The notes: generated by a model not told the origin, from the sequence alone. 64,000 nucleotides of DNA from Tenacibaculum jejuense (GCF_900198195.1 NZ_LT899436.1:930001-994000), one strand, 5' to 3'; shown: positions 54,332 through 63,357, counted from the first letter of the stretch. Numbers and translations are program-made.

Positions 54332-55999
54332 TTATCCTTTTTGCATTTCTTGTTGGAAAGTAATTTCAATGAATTCCGCAGGATGAGAAACAGCTACTTT
54401 TACAGCAACAATCATTCTTCCGTTTAAAATATCGTCTGCTGTCATTGTACTACCTAATCCTACAGTTACAGAAAAAGCGTCGGCAGGTTTAGGACCTACT
54501 AATCCGCCTTGGTTCCATAATCCTAATAAGAAATTAGAAATCATACTTTTTACAGATACCCAAGTTTTAGCATCGTTTGGAGCAAACACATAAGCACTTG
54601 CAGCTTCTTTTACAGATTGCTCAATGTAAATTAAAGTTCTTCTTACATTAATATATCTCCAATCGTTAGAATTTCCATCTAGAGTTCTTGCACCCCAAAC
54701 TAAAACACCTTTTCCAGGGAATGAACGAATTGCACAAACAGATTTTCCATCCAAAGGCATGTTTAAATCTTCTTGAGCTTTTAAATCAATTTTAATAGAT
54801 GGAGCAATTACACCTTGTACACCAACATTTGCAGGAGCAACCCAAACACCTTCATTGTTATCTACAGTCGTATAAATACCAGCCATAGCAGCACTTGGAG
54901 TCATTAAGTTTAAATGCTCTAACATATGCTTTAATAAAAGTTTATATGAAGAACTTAAGTTTTTAAGTACAGCATCTGCTTTATCTCTAGTGATCCCGTC
55001 TGCTCCTGGTTTAGCAGCAAATAAAGCATTAATGTATTTTACGATAGGATTTGGAGAACTAGTTCCTGTTTTAGGGTCTACAATATTAGGAAATTCAGCA
55101 TTTAACATTGCTTTTACAGTAGTGTAACTTCCTTGTGCAATATTGTTGTATGAAATATCTGTTAATTGATTTACAGTGGTATGTAACCAAGGGTAATACA
55201 CTGCCGCATAACTGTTAAACTTTGGTAACGTTGGTTCAACAGCATTTCTGAAAGCTTCTACACTTGTAGTTCCTACTAAAGGCTCTGAATATCCACCAGG
55301 TACATCAAGTAAAGCAACTCGAGTTGCTAGAGCTCCACAGTGATTAATTAACTGTCCTTGTAAAGTATAACATAAAGCATACTTTTTTGCTAATTCAGTT
55401 TCAGTAGGATCCATTAATTCTACTGAGTCTGGAATAACAATCATAGTAGGCTCAGTTTCTTTTTCTAATACAGTTAAAGCATCTGTGAAAGGATCAGTAG
55501 ATGTTAATCCTGTTAAAGAGTAATCGTAAGCACCTGTAGATACAACATAACAAGTACCACCACCATTTTCATAGAAAAATTTGATAGCACTGTATAATCT
55601 ATAATTTACAGTACTAGTAGCTAAACTATAACCATCAGCATCGATAAAAAAATCTGGTGTTGCTGTAGTTGTAGTATCAACTTGTGGTGTTGTAGCTTTT
55701 GCAGCATCACCTTTCTTCTTTGAAGCATCTGGAGTAGCTGCTTTAGGGGCAGGAGCGTTAGCTGGTACTAAATTTACATTAAATTGAATTTGTGGAGGTT
55801 GACTTCCGAAGATTGCATTAAACTCGGCAAGTGAAGTAACTCTCACAGCTTTGTTTACAAGATCTTTACCATTGTAACTCGTCTTTCCCGTGTATCCTAT
55901 AAATGCAGGAATCGCGGTTGGAACAGGTACAACAGCATTACCAAAAGCATCCAATTCTTGGATGTAAACTCCTGGTGTTTTCATTTCTGTTACTGACAT
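54332..55999 (-). CDS. Contractile sheath protein
   Basis: A 555-aa sheath subunit: KTPGVYIQELDAF opening, IPAFIGYTGKT, and the conserved C-terminal RRTLIYIEQSVKEA and GRMIVAVKVAVSHPAEFIEITFQQ, which makes the inter-subunit handshake. Residues about 79-116 are a Pro/Ala/Lys/Thr-rich insertion (APAPKAATPDASKKKGD region) that is not part of the core fold and should face outwards. Only one sheath gene exists here, where Afp and PVC have three. Confidence 0.95.
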   Translation of the reverse strand: MSVTEMKTPGVYIQELDAFGNAVVPVPTAIPAFIGYTGKTSYNGKDLVNKAVRVTSLAEFNAIFGSQPPQIQFNVNLVPANAPAPKAATPDASKKKGDAAKATTPQVDTTTTATPDFFIDADGYSLATSTVNYRLYSAIKFFYENGGGTCYVVSTGAYDYSLTGLTSTDPFTDALTVLEKETEPTMIVIPDSVELMDPTETELAKKYALCYTLQGQLINHCGALATRVALLDVPGGYSEPLVGTTSVEAFRNAVEPTLPKFNSYAAVYYPWLHTTVNQLTDISYNNIAQGSYTTVKAMLNAEFPNIVDPKTGTSSPNPIVKYINALFAAKPGADGITRDKADAVLKNLSSSYKLLLKHMLEHLNLMTPSAAMAGIYTTVDNNEGVWVAPANVGVQGVIAPSIKIDLKAQEDLNMPLDGKSVCAIRSFPGKGVLVWGARTLDGNSNDWRYINVRRTLIYIEQSVKEAASAYVFAPNDAKTWVSVKSMISNFLLGLWNQGGLVGPKPADAFSVTVGLGSTMTADDILNGRMIVAVKVAVSHPAEFIEITFQQEMQKG

Positions 56000-56017
56000 T
56001 CTTCTTGTTTTTAAAGG

Positions 56018-57046
56018 TTAGACATAAATTATTGATTGAGAATAATAAGTATCCTCTTCATTTTTATTTTTGATTTTAATAGAGGTTGCTTTAGGAACAG
56101 GAATCTTCATATCATGTTCAATAAGCACATCAGAAAATTGATTCATGTATTGTATTTTAAGAAGGGGATGTTCTTTTGTTTTTTGATAGAACTTTAAAGG
56201 TTGTTCTGATACAAATACATAAGATTCTCCGTGATCTTCAAATACTACTTTTTTTTCTGGAGTACTGTAAGTTTCGTTTCCGCCACTATCAATACTTATA
56301 TTTTGAATTTCTATTTTTTTATATTCAGGTATTACAACTACGTATTCTCTGTAGGTAGCTCTCGATTCAAAATTTAAAATGAGTTTAGGAAGTGTATTTT
56401 CCTTTAATGATTCTACAGCGTTTTTCATGTTCAGGTGAACAACTCCAATTGTATGTATTGATGGAGGATTAGCAGTTGCAAAAAATGTTTCTTGTTTGTT
56501 GTTATTTATCCACAATTCATAAACCCCAGTACCAAATGCGTTAAGATTAATAGGAATAAATTGTTTGCCTACTTCGGAGGTATAAGAGAAAATACTCTCA
56601 CCTTTATGCTTTATAATGATTGTATTCGACTTTGTTTTATCGATGTTTAGATTAAACTGTAGCGAATGAAACTTTATTTTTGTTTGAGCAGAGGTCTGGA
56701 TTTCATTTTGAAATCTATTCGTAATTGTATTATTAGTGAAATAATATAAAAAACTTTCAGATTTAGAAAAATCAATATCTGTATAGTTGTAAAAATTAGG
56801 GTCGGTATTTTCCAAAAAGAAAAATAAATCTTCAGCAGTATTTAGTTCGTCCCATATTTTTTTATTGTCAGGAACTTCAGCAAAACATTGAAATTCATTT
56901 TTGTTATTTTGAAAACGAATTCTGTAGTTTTTTATAGTTCTTAATGAATCTTGAACAGGAGTTAAATTCAAAATAGTACATTCTTGATTAGGAAAATAAT
57001 CATGATGAATTAAAAGAGAAAACCAATGTTTGTGTGTGCTGTTCAT
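56018..57046 (-). CDS. eCIS cluster protein of unknown function, 342 aa
   Basis: I cannot name the family. The protein is soluble, beta-rich and lacks a signal peptide. N-terminal HWFSLLIHHDYFP is followed by regular strands through LYYFTNNTITNRF, LWINNNKQETFF, and a final YSQSIIYV. Proteins of similar size and place are found between DUF4255 and sheath genes of Bacteroidota eCIS operons in my memory, so a structural or assembly role is inferred. It has 6 nt and 18 nt gaps to its neighbours, clearly part of the operon. Confidence 0.75.
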   Translation of the reverse strand: MNSTHKHWFSLLIHHDYFPNQECTILNLTPVQDSLRTIKNYRIRFQNNKNEFQCFAEVPDNKKIWDELNTAEDLFFFLENTDPNFYNYTDIDFSKSESFLYYFTNNTITNRFQNEIQTSAQTKIKFHSLQFNLNIDKTKSNTIIIKHKGESIFSYTSEVGKQFIPINLNAFGTGVYELWINNNKQETFFATANPPSIHTIGVVHLNMKNAVESLKENTLPKLILNFESRATYREYVVVIPEYKKIEIQNISIDSGGNETYSTPEKKVVFEDHGESYVFVSEQPLKFYQKTKEHPLLKIQYMNQFSDVLIEHDMKIPVPKATSIKIKNKNEEDTYYSQSIIYV

Positions 57047-57052
57047 CGTCTT

Positions 57053-57631
57053 CTATTTTTTTAAAGCACTTGCTCCTGAATTATTAACACTACTTACTTG
57101 TTCTATGATACGACCTTTTTGGATGCTAATCATTCGAACTTTATATACCATGGATGGAACATATTTAGCTCCAATTCCGCTCCAAACATGACTTAATTCT
57201 TGAATAGGAACATTAAAAATTTGGAAAATTAATCGCTCTACAGATTCATCTAAATCAGGATGAGAATTTGAAGTAAAAACCTTTGTCGCTTGTAGAGTCC
57301 CAATAACAGCAGAAAGCATTTTTAATGATTCAATATAATTATCAGAATTATAATTTGCAGAGATCAATAAATACATGTTTAAATAAACAGGAGGATTCAT
57401 TTTATTAAACGAACCTTTTCCTGTATTTCTATACTCTTCTGTATTTTTTATCGCTTTTTCTTGTTCAAGATTAATAACAGAAAGAATAATTTTATTTTCT
57501 ATATTTTGACTAATACTTCCATCGAGATTAATAAGGCTGCTTACCATAACAATATCTTCCGTAAGTCCGAAAGACATTTTTAGTTCTTTATTTAGTAAGT
57601 CACGAATAAATATTAATACCTTATCTAACAT
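57053..57631 (-). CDS. DUF4255 tube/sheath terminator (Afp16-like)
   Basis: A 192-aa protein with the DUF4255 (Pvc16 N-terminal) pattern: VSSLINLDGSISQNIENKIILSVINLEQEK in two parts, NPPVYLNMYLLISANY, and the IFQIFNVPIQELSHVWSGIGAKYVPSMVYKVRM strand set. In Afp the equivalent Afp16 stops tube and sheath growth at the distal end. It is usually the last structural gene, but here it is upstream of the sheath gene. Confidence 0.9.
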   Translation of the reverse strand: MLDKVLIFIRDLLNKELKMSFGLTEDIVMVSSLINLDGSISQNIENKIILSVINLEQEKAIKNTEEYRNTGKGSFNKMNPPVYLNMYLLISANYNSDNYIESLKMLSAVIGTLQATKVFTSNSHPDLDESVERLIFQIFNVPIQELSHVWSGIGAKYVPSMVYKVRMISIQKGRIIEQVSSVNNSGASALKK

Positions 57632-57636
57632 ACAGA

Positions 57637-57978
57637 TTATTTTTTGTCGTTTACCAACGTTTTAATAGCGTTTACAATCATTCTCGAAAAATAAATTCCA
57701 ACTACACAAATGGTATAAATTAATGTGAATGCTGGTCTTTGATGTGTTATAATTTCGGAGATGTCTTCTAAATCTCTTGATAATTGTTTATTTAAAATTT
57801 CAGCTTCAGAACTTACTATGTAAGCGATGATTAAAGCTATCGGGATACTTATAATCAATACAAAAAGTAACCACAGTAACTCTTTTGAAATTGCTTTCTT
57901 TACGACTTTGATAATCTTTTTAGCTTTCCCAAAATCGTCTTTAGCTGCTTTTTCTTTTGTACTCAAACTATTTTTCAC
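57637..57978 (-). CDS. Small membrane protein of the eCIS operon
   Basis: A 113-aa protein: a basic N-terminal region (KKAKKIIKVVKKAI-like), a hydrophobic helix (about 34-53), a short acidic loop, and a second helix (about 83-101). Family not recognised. Its start overlaps the GH18 stop by 4 nt, so translation is coupled, and the DUF4255 gene follows after 5 nt. With the membrane-anchored GH18 protein it could form an envelope complex that tethers or releases the particle; this is inference. Confidence 0.7.
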   Translation of the reverse strand: MKNSLSTKEKAAKDDFGKAKKIIKVVKKAISKELLWLLFVLIISIPIALIIAYIVSSEAEILNKQLSRDLEDISEIITHQRPAFTLIYTICVVGIYFSRMIVNAIKTLVNDKK

Positions 57979-59780
57979 GGTAATTCTTTTTCTTTACGTT
58001 CTATGAATTTATTGATGAGATAAAAAGAATAAGCACCGAGTAAAAAACCACAGATTAATAACACACTACCGTTATCAATCCAGTGCATCATTCTAAAAAC
58101 TACAACAGTTAGTAGGAGCACCAAACCAGTGTAGTATTTCTTTAAGTTGTTGTTATTGAAAAAGTTATTTCTTGTGTTTTCAGAAAGTAAAGCGATGACA
58201 AAGCCAATACAAGCAAAAAATAAAACAAAACACATGATGTATAACAATACAGTTTTGTAGTCTGTAATTTTGACTAATTTTTTTTCTACACGATTAACTT
58301 TGCTGTTAGGATCGGTAAGTCCTAAGCCATCTACAATTTTAGTAACTACTGTAGGAGATGCGGAAGCAGCATTGTTACTAGATGAATTTCCTGAAGTGTC
58401 TGTTCCAGTTGAAATATTACCGTTCTGTAAAGTCCCTCCATTATTACCATTACTACTATTATTTGTTTCGGAAGAAGATCCTTGCCTAACTATACTTGTA
58501 TCATTACTTAATCTTGGCTCTCCTAATTCTTTGTGAATTACTTCCCAAAAATCATTATAACCTCTATCATATCCTAAAGCCCAAATACCAAGACCACGGA
58601 GTTTTTTTTGTTTAATTAGATTAGTTTTAATGGTAAAAGAAGAATCGTTTTCAAACCAACATTGTCTGTATGTATTTTTACTTCCTTTAATTTTATAAAC
58701 ACTGTAAGCACTTTTACTTACGTCATCTATATAAACTGCTTCGTTCTTTTCAATGTTAGATTTAATATAACTGTAAGTTCTACTACCTAAATAATTTTTC
58801 ACTTTAGATTTTAAATCTAGATTTTTAGTTTCCCAAAGACTTCCATAAGTTGGTAATGCTAAAATTATTTTAGAGCTTGCAATGTGACTTGTGTAATAAT
58901 CAACAGAGTTAGTTAAGTTAAAAGGCTCCCAGGTTTTTGCACTTTCCAATGGAGCAACCGGACCAGCAACTTTACTTCCTTTTCCGTAATAGTCGTATCC
59001 CATAATAACAAAACAATCTATAGCTTTGTCAATCGCTTTAAAATCTATAGATTCACTCCAGTTTACATTAGGTACTGAAACATAAATTTGGTATTTTTTA
59101 TTAGCTGCTTTTAAACGATTAGATAAATTGAGTAAAAAGCTAGTGTATTCACTTTTTTGATTTTTAGAAACACCTTCAAAATCGATACAAACTCCATCTG
59201 AATCACGTTTTGCTAAAAGTTTTATAAGATTATCAATGAGTGTATCAACAGCATCTGAATTCTTTAAGAATTTTCTGTTATTTCTAATTCCGAAGTTGCT
59301 TACTGTAAGTAAAACTCTTTTTCCTTTTTGGGCTTTTATCGAATCTATTAATCCTGTAGTTTCCCAGTCGTGAGTAGAAATAGGATTTCCCGTTTTAGGA
59401 TTTACTTCATATGAAAAATATGCTACAGTAGAAAGTAGTTTGAAGTTGATGTTTTTATAATAATCTTTTTCCCAATAAGGATACCAACCAAAAACTTCAT
59501 ACTTTAATTTAAAATCTTTAGAAGTTTTAAAAAGTTTCGACTCTAGGTTACTGATTTTAGTAACAAAAGTTGAAGATTTTTTGTCTTTTAAAACTTTGTG
59601 ATGTTGATGAATAAATTTTCTCGCTTGTTTTGCTGAATCGTTGTGTTTAAAGAGATTCGTTAGAAAAGAAAACACTTTTTTTCCTTTTTTAGCATCTTTA
59701 GATACATCTTGAGAATAAGCAACTTGATTGCTAACTAAAAATAACAAAAAGAAAGTAAAAAAAATGTTTTTATACTTCAT
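57975..59780 (-). CDS. Membrane-anchored GH18 glycoside hydrolase
   Basis: A 601-aa protein: signal peptide (about 1-23), GH18 catalytic domain (about 90-415), a Ser/Asn/Gly/Thr-rich linker (about 425-475), and three hydrophobic helices near the C-terminus (about 503-585). The active-site motif reads DGVCIDFE with Glu202 as acid; GYDYYGKGS and ALGYDRGYNDFW are further family motifs. These spore-lysin/chitinase-like enzymes cleave beta-1,4-linked GlcNAc polymers, so peptidoglycan or chitin is the likely target. It is the first gene of the eCIS operon. Confidence 0.88.
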   Translation of the reverse strand: MKYKNIFFTFFLLFLVSNQVAYSQDVSKDAKKGKKVFSFLTNLFKHNDSAKQARKFIHQHHKVLKDKKSSTFVTKISNLESKLFKTSKDFKLKYEVFGWYPYWEKDYYKNINFKLLSTVAYFSYEVNPKTGNPISTHDWETTGLIDSIKAQKGKRVLLTVSNFGIRNNRKFLKNSDAVDTLIDNLIKLLAKRDSDGVCIDFEGVSKNQKSEYTSFLLNLSNRLKAANKKYQIYVSVPNVNWSESIDFKAIDKAIDCFVIMGYDYYGKGSKVAGPVAPLESAKTWEPFNLTNSVDYYTSHIASSKIILALPTYGSLWETKNLDLKSKVKNYLGSRTYSYIKSNIEKNEAVYIDDVSKSAYSVYKIKGSKNTYRQCWFENDSSFTIKTNLIKQKKLRGLGIWALGYDRGYNDFWEVIHKELGEPRLSNDTSIVRQGSSSETNNSSNGNNGGTLQNGNISTGTDTSGNSSSNNAASASPTVVTKIVDGLGLTDPNSKVNRVEKKLVKITDYKTVLLYIMCFVLFFACIGFVIALLSENTRNNFFNNNNLKKYYTGLVLLLTVVVFRMMHWIDNGSVLLICGFLLGAYSFYLINKFIERKEKELP

Positions 59781-59887
59781 TTAAATAGATTTAAAACATA
59801 CTGTAAAAAATCAATTTATAATAAAAACAATTATATAAACTCAGTGTTATACCACCGTTAAGTAGTACTTATAAAAAAATATTTTGA

Positions 59888-59967
59888 TTGGTTAATGGTT
59901 AGTAGAGTTTGGAGGTGTTTTTATACAATTGAGTGTTTTTATGCTAATAGTTGTTGGTTAATAGTTA
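59888..59967. repeat. Direct repeat upstream of the eCIS operon
   Basis: TTGGTTAATGGTTA (59888-59901) and TTGGTTAATAGTTA (59954-59967) match at 13 of 14 positions with start-to-start distance 66 nt, about 110 and 175 nt before the GH18 start. The 295-nt gap between GH18 and the DoxX-like gene holds no coding frame I can support and no exact TAnnTTTG for the operon. Confidence 0.4.
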
Positions 59968-60075
59968 CAAATAAACATAAATTAAACAAAAAAAGGCTTA
60001 TCCTGTTAAAATATTTTAATGTTAAAACCTCAATACATATGGTTATAATACTGATGAGGATTTTAAAGTGAAGAT

Positions 60076-60651
60076 TTATGATGTCAAATAATAGAGTAAT
60101 AATTTAAATGGAATCAGTAAGAAGGTAAATATAAAATCCATTAAAAATCCAATAATTGGTAGGAGTAAAAAAATCCACCATTTGTATTTAAATTTAGTAG
60201 AAGTTCCTCCTGTTAGATTTTTCCAAGCTAATATTATTCGATCCCTGTAATAATATAGAATAAAAATATCGGCAATTATCATTCCTGTAATTCTAAATGG
60301 AAGTCCAAAACCATGAACACCAGTTGTAAAAGAAATGTTAATGATTAATATTTGTACTAATACAGATAAGATAATTAAAGCTCCAATAATTGTAGTTCTA
60401 TTAAACAAAAGTAAAATAGCACCAAGAATTTCTATAAGACCTGAAACGATATTAAAAAAGTTGCTTCTTGCAAATAAATGCCATGCCACATAAAAACTAT
60501 CTATGCTTTTCATTGGCTGTTCAATTATTGAAGGATCATGAACTCCAAATTGACTAAAAGTTAATTTACTCCAGCCATAACTAATCATATAGAATATAAG
60601 ATACCAACGTAAACTTAAGATCGAAAAATCAATTGTTTTTTGTTTTTTCAA
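60076..60651 (-). CDS. DoxX-like integral membrane protein
   Basis: A 191-aa protein with four to five hydrophobic helices. LSLRWYLIFYMISYGWSKL, then GLIEILGAILLLFNRTTIIGALI match the DoxX-like pattern. The family is quinone- or oxidoreductase-associated in a few studied cases, otherwise unknown. It stands alone between the eCIS promoter region and the repeat-containing gap. Confidence 0.75.
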   Translation of the reverse strand: MKKQKTIDFSILSLRWYLIFYMISYGWSKLTFSQFGVHDPSIIEQPMKSIDSFYVAWHLFARSNFFNIVSGLIEILGAILLLFNRTTIIGALIILSVLVQILIINISFTTGVHGFGLPFRITGMIIADIFILYYYRDRIILAWKNLTGGTSTKFKYKWWIFLLLPIIGFLMDFIFTFLLIPFKLLLYYLTS

Positions 60652-60710
60652 TTTTATAAAAGGTTTATTTAGTTACCCGTAGTGGATTTAGAAACATAAA
60701 TAATCTTAAA

Positions 60711-60810
60711 TTGTCAGTTCGAGTACTTTCAAGGCACGAAGAAATGTATCGAGAACTATTTCTAAATATTTTTTCTTCATTTCATTTTGAAAAATCACTC
60801 AAATTGACAG
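60711..60810. repeat. REP-like palindromic repeat
   Basis: TTGTCAGTTCGAGTA (60711-60725) appears as an inverted, diverged copy ACTCAAATTGACAG (60797-60810). Between them GTATCGAGAACT lies as partner to AGTTC. This resembles a second class of flavobacterial intergenic repeat. The 327-nt gap around it carries no gene I can support. Confidence 0.6.
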
Positions 60811-60978
60811 AATTTTACTCCAAATACACAACAGATTTTAGTTGTATTTATGTAAACTAAATTAAGACGATTTACATTTTACTTTGTTACTGGAATAAAC
60901 CTATTATTTCTTTTAAGACTGAAAAAATAGCAGTGAATTGTAATTGTATTTTATGTTCGTAAATTCATGAATAGATTT

Positions 60979-62178
60979 TTATAAAGGCCATTCATCATCA
61001 TATCCAAGTTTCCATTTCATGGTAGCTAACTCTTCATCAGAAGAAAGACAAGCATTTAAATCAGAAATAATTTGCTCTTTATCCATATCTTGACCAATAA
61101 AAACTATTTCAATTTTTCTATCGCCAAACATTTTATCCCAATTTTCTTCAATAATATCTTGATTGTTGATGTATGAAGGATATTGAATTCTTTTTTTAGC
61201 AGGCATACTTCCCCACCAAACGCCACCATTTTGAGCTTTTAATGAACCTCCAGCTTGCCCCCAAATAAAAGCTTGATTAGATCTGGAAGCTAGCCAAAAT
61301 AATCCTTTACTTCGGATAATTGAATCAGGGAATTCGTGAGCAAAATTTAAAAATCGTTTGGGATCAAAAGGTTTTCTAGATTTAAATACAAATGAAGAAA
61401 TTCCATATTCTTCTGTTTCTGGTGTATGTTCTTCTTTTTGTAATTCTTCAATCCAACCAGCACTTTGTTGTGCTTCCTCAAAATCAAATAAGCCAGTGTT
61501 TAAAATTGCTTTTGGATTGATTTTACTATATTCTGTTTCTATAATACGAGCAGAAGGATTTAAATTATGAATGGCTCCTTTTAAGCTCTTTAAGTGTTCT
61601 TCTGTGATTAAATCAGTTTTATTAAGAAGAATAACATTAGCAAATTCAACCTGATCTGTTAATAAATCGGCGATTGTTCTATCATCACCATCAATATCTG
61701 TAAGTGCTCTGTCAATTAACCTTTCAGGAGTTCCAAAGTCATTAAAAAAGTTATAAGCGTCTACCACTGTTACCATGGTATCTATGTAACTAAATTTTGA
61801 AAGATCAATTCCGCTTTCTTCATCTGCAAATGAAAACGTTTGTGCCACAGGAATAGGTTCGCTTATTCCTGTACTTTCAATTAATAGATAATCAAATCTA
61901 TTTTCACTTGCTAAACGTTCCACTTCTATCATTAAATCTTCTCGTAATGTACAGCAAATACAACCGTTACTCATTTCTACTAATTTTTCTTCAGTATGTG
62001 ATAATGAGTTTTCGTTTTTTACTAAATCAGCATCTACATTTACTTCTCCCATGTCGTTTACAATAACGGCTACTTTCAAACCTTCTTTATTGTGTAGTAT
62101 ATGATTTAATAAAGTAGTTTTTCCGGCACCTAAAAAACCGCTTAAAACGGTTACTGGAAGTTTTTTTTCTGTGATCAT
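60979..62178 (-). CDS. COG0523/CobW-family GTPase, probable zinc chaperone
   Basis: A 399-aa G3E GTPase: Walker [13 protein letters not shown] (about 14-25), metal-binding CICC within [24 protein letters not shown] for base recognition, and a C-terminal CobW_C domain ending in [12 protein letters not shown]. The ZigA/ZagA group delivers zinc to enzymes during zinc shortage. Its partners here, a second-type HisI and a DUF1826 protein, are well-known COG0523 neighbours, which supports zinc over cobalt. Last gene of the operon. Confidence 0.88.
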   Translation of the reverse strand: MITEKKLPVTVLSGFLGAGKTTLLNHILHNKEGLKVAVIVNDMGEVNVDADLVKNENSLSHTEEKLVEMSNGCICCTLREDLMIEVERLASENRFDYLLIESTGISEPIPVAQTFSFADEESGIDLSKFSYIDTMVTVVDAYNFFNDFGTPERLIDRALTDIDGDDRTIADLLTDQVEFANVILLNKTDLITEEHLKSLKGAIHNLNPSARIIETEYSKINPKAILNTGLFDFEEAQQSAGWIEELQKEEHTPETEEYGISSFVFKSRKPFDPKRFLNFAHEFPDSIIRSKGLFWLASRSNQAFIWGQAGGSLKAQNGGVWWGSMPAKKRIQYPSYINNQDIIEENWDKMFGDRKIEIVFIGQDMDKEQIISDLNACLSSDEELATMKWKLGYDDEWPL

Positions 62179-62201
62179 TTGTTGGTTAGTTGATAGGTTG
62201 A

Positions 62202-62615
62202 TTATTGCATATTTTTTATAAACTGAAGTTGGTTTTCCTCAAGATTAACTTCTCTGTAAAAACAAGCTTTACGATGTTTACCATCAGCATCGTATGTATG
62301 ACAAACTCCATTACCAACTAAAGTTACTTGGTAAACCAGCGCATCTTGGTCACAATCAATTAAAATTTTATCAATGCTTAAGAAATCTCCTGAAGTTTCA
62401 CCTTTGGTCCAAAGAGCATTTCTAGATGTACTCCAAAAAGTAGCCATCTTTGTTTTCAAAGTCTTATCAAGAGCTTTTTTATTTACAGAAGCTAACATTA
62501 ATAATTGCCCAGTAGCTGTTTCTTGAACAGCGACAGGAAGTAAACCGTTACGTTTTTCGAACTGAGGTTTTAATTTTAATCCCTCTTCTAGTTCAAGAGT
62601 TATATCAGATATCAT
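62202..62615 (-). CDS. Phosphoribosyl-AMP cyclohydrolase-like protein (HisI paralogue)
   Basis: A 137-aa HisI-type protein. Conserved are LLMLASVNKKAL, FWSTSRNALWTKGETSGD, and DCDQDALVYQV (Mg/Zn ligands). The last zinc cysteine is in KACFYRE. Between CHT and the final cysteine stands a longer loop (YDADGKHRK) where canonical HisI has a much shorter one. It is not in a histidine operon but between a COG0523 GTPase and DUF1826, as in zinc-regulated loci, where a backup HisI is thought to work under zinc shortage. Confidence 0.88.
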   Translation of the reverse strand: MISDITLELEEGLKLKPQFEKRNGLLPVAVQETATGQLLMLASVNKKALDKTLKTKMATFWSTSRNALWTKGETSGDFLSIDKILIDCDQDALVYQVTLVGNGVCHTYDADGKHRKACFYREVNLEENQLQFIKNMQ

Positions 62616-62639
62616 TATAGTTTTGATTTATAAAATATT

Positions 62640-63269
62640 TTATTTTAAGAATTCACTTGTATCGATTCTTAGTAATAACCTTTTTTCTTCTTTATTTTCT
62701 ATAGTCGGACTTCGATGCACTATGGCTTTTGTTTGATATTTAGGATATGTACTTCCTTTTAAAATAATAACAGTACCAGTCTCAGCTTGTTGAATATTAT
62801 TTTCGTCAATAACTATAGTTGCATTATCAGCAAAGTTTTTAAGAGCTTCTCTATTCACATTATCTTCTGTTAACCATAAAGTCCCAGATCCACTATAGGT
62901 ACAAAGCATTCTTAAATCATTTACATCTATATGGAATTTCTTGCACATATCTGTTTCTACAGTGGCTAAAAACAATCTTAAAGTTTCTGACTGAGAAATT
63001 TGTTTAAAAGATATAAGTTGATTTTTAATGTCTTTTATTAGTAAAGAAGAGTAGCTCAATTCACATTGATCTATCAATTCTTTCATTATATTATCGATAG
63101 TGCCATAAGCATTGATTTTTACTTGTCTGGTCAATACATCATCTATATCGGTTTTTAAAGCATCAATATTTCTATTGAATAATACAATATTTATATCCTC
63201 TTGATGAATCTTATAAAGAGACTCAATAGTATCTGCATAAAACCAGTTTTTTACTAATGCTTCGTTCAT
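62640..63269 (-). CDS. DUF1826 family protein
   Basis: A 209-aa protein: DLRMLCTYSGSGTLWLTEDN (about 119-138), VIILKGSTYP, IVHRSP and RLLLRID correspond to the DUF1826 pattern. Function unknown, but the family is repeatedly found next to COG0523 GTPases in zinc-responsive operons. First gene of the three-gene set; gaps to the next gene are 24 nt. Confidence 0.85.
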   Translation of the reverse strand: MNEALVKNWFYADTIESLYKIHQEDINIVLFNRNIDALKTDIDDVLTRQVKINAYGTIDNIMKELIDQCELSYSSLLIKDIKNQLISFKQISQSETLRLFLATVETDMCKKFHIDVNDLRMLCTYSGSGTLWLTEDNVNREALKNFADNATIVIDENNIQQAETGTVIILKGSTYPKYQTKAIVHRSPTIENKEEKRLLLRIDTSEFLK

Positions 63270-63328
63270 CTTTATTTCTATCGTTAATTAAAATTCACTC
63301 TTACTGTAAATACATTATAATTTCAGTT

Positions 63329-63357
63329 CAAAAATAAGTAATTATTTTAAATCGCAA
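63329..63357 (-). promoter_or_regulatory. Promoter of the zinc-starvation operon
   Basis: On the minus strand TATTTTTG (63329-63336) matches TAnnTTTG, and a TTG (63355-63357) 18 nt away serves as -33. Initiation near 63322 leaves about a 53-nt leader before the DUF1826 ATG. Confidence 0.65.

Noticed and set aside
37092..59780. Prophage or type VI secretion system as explanation of the contractile genes
   Set aside because: No capsid, portal, terminase, integrase, TssJLM or ClpV genes occur; DUF5908, DUF4255, the CIS tape measure and AAA+ ATPase together fit eCIS.
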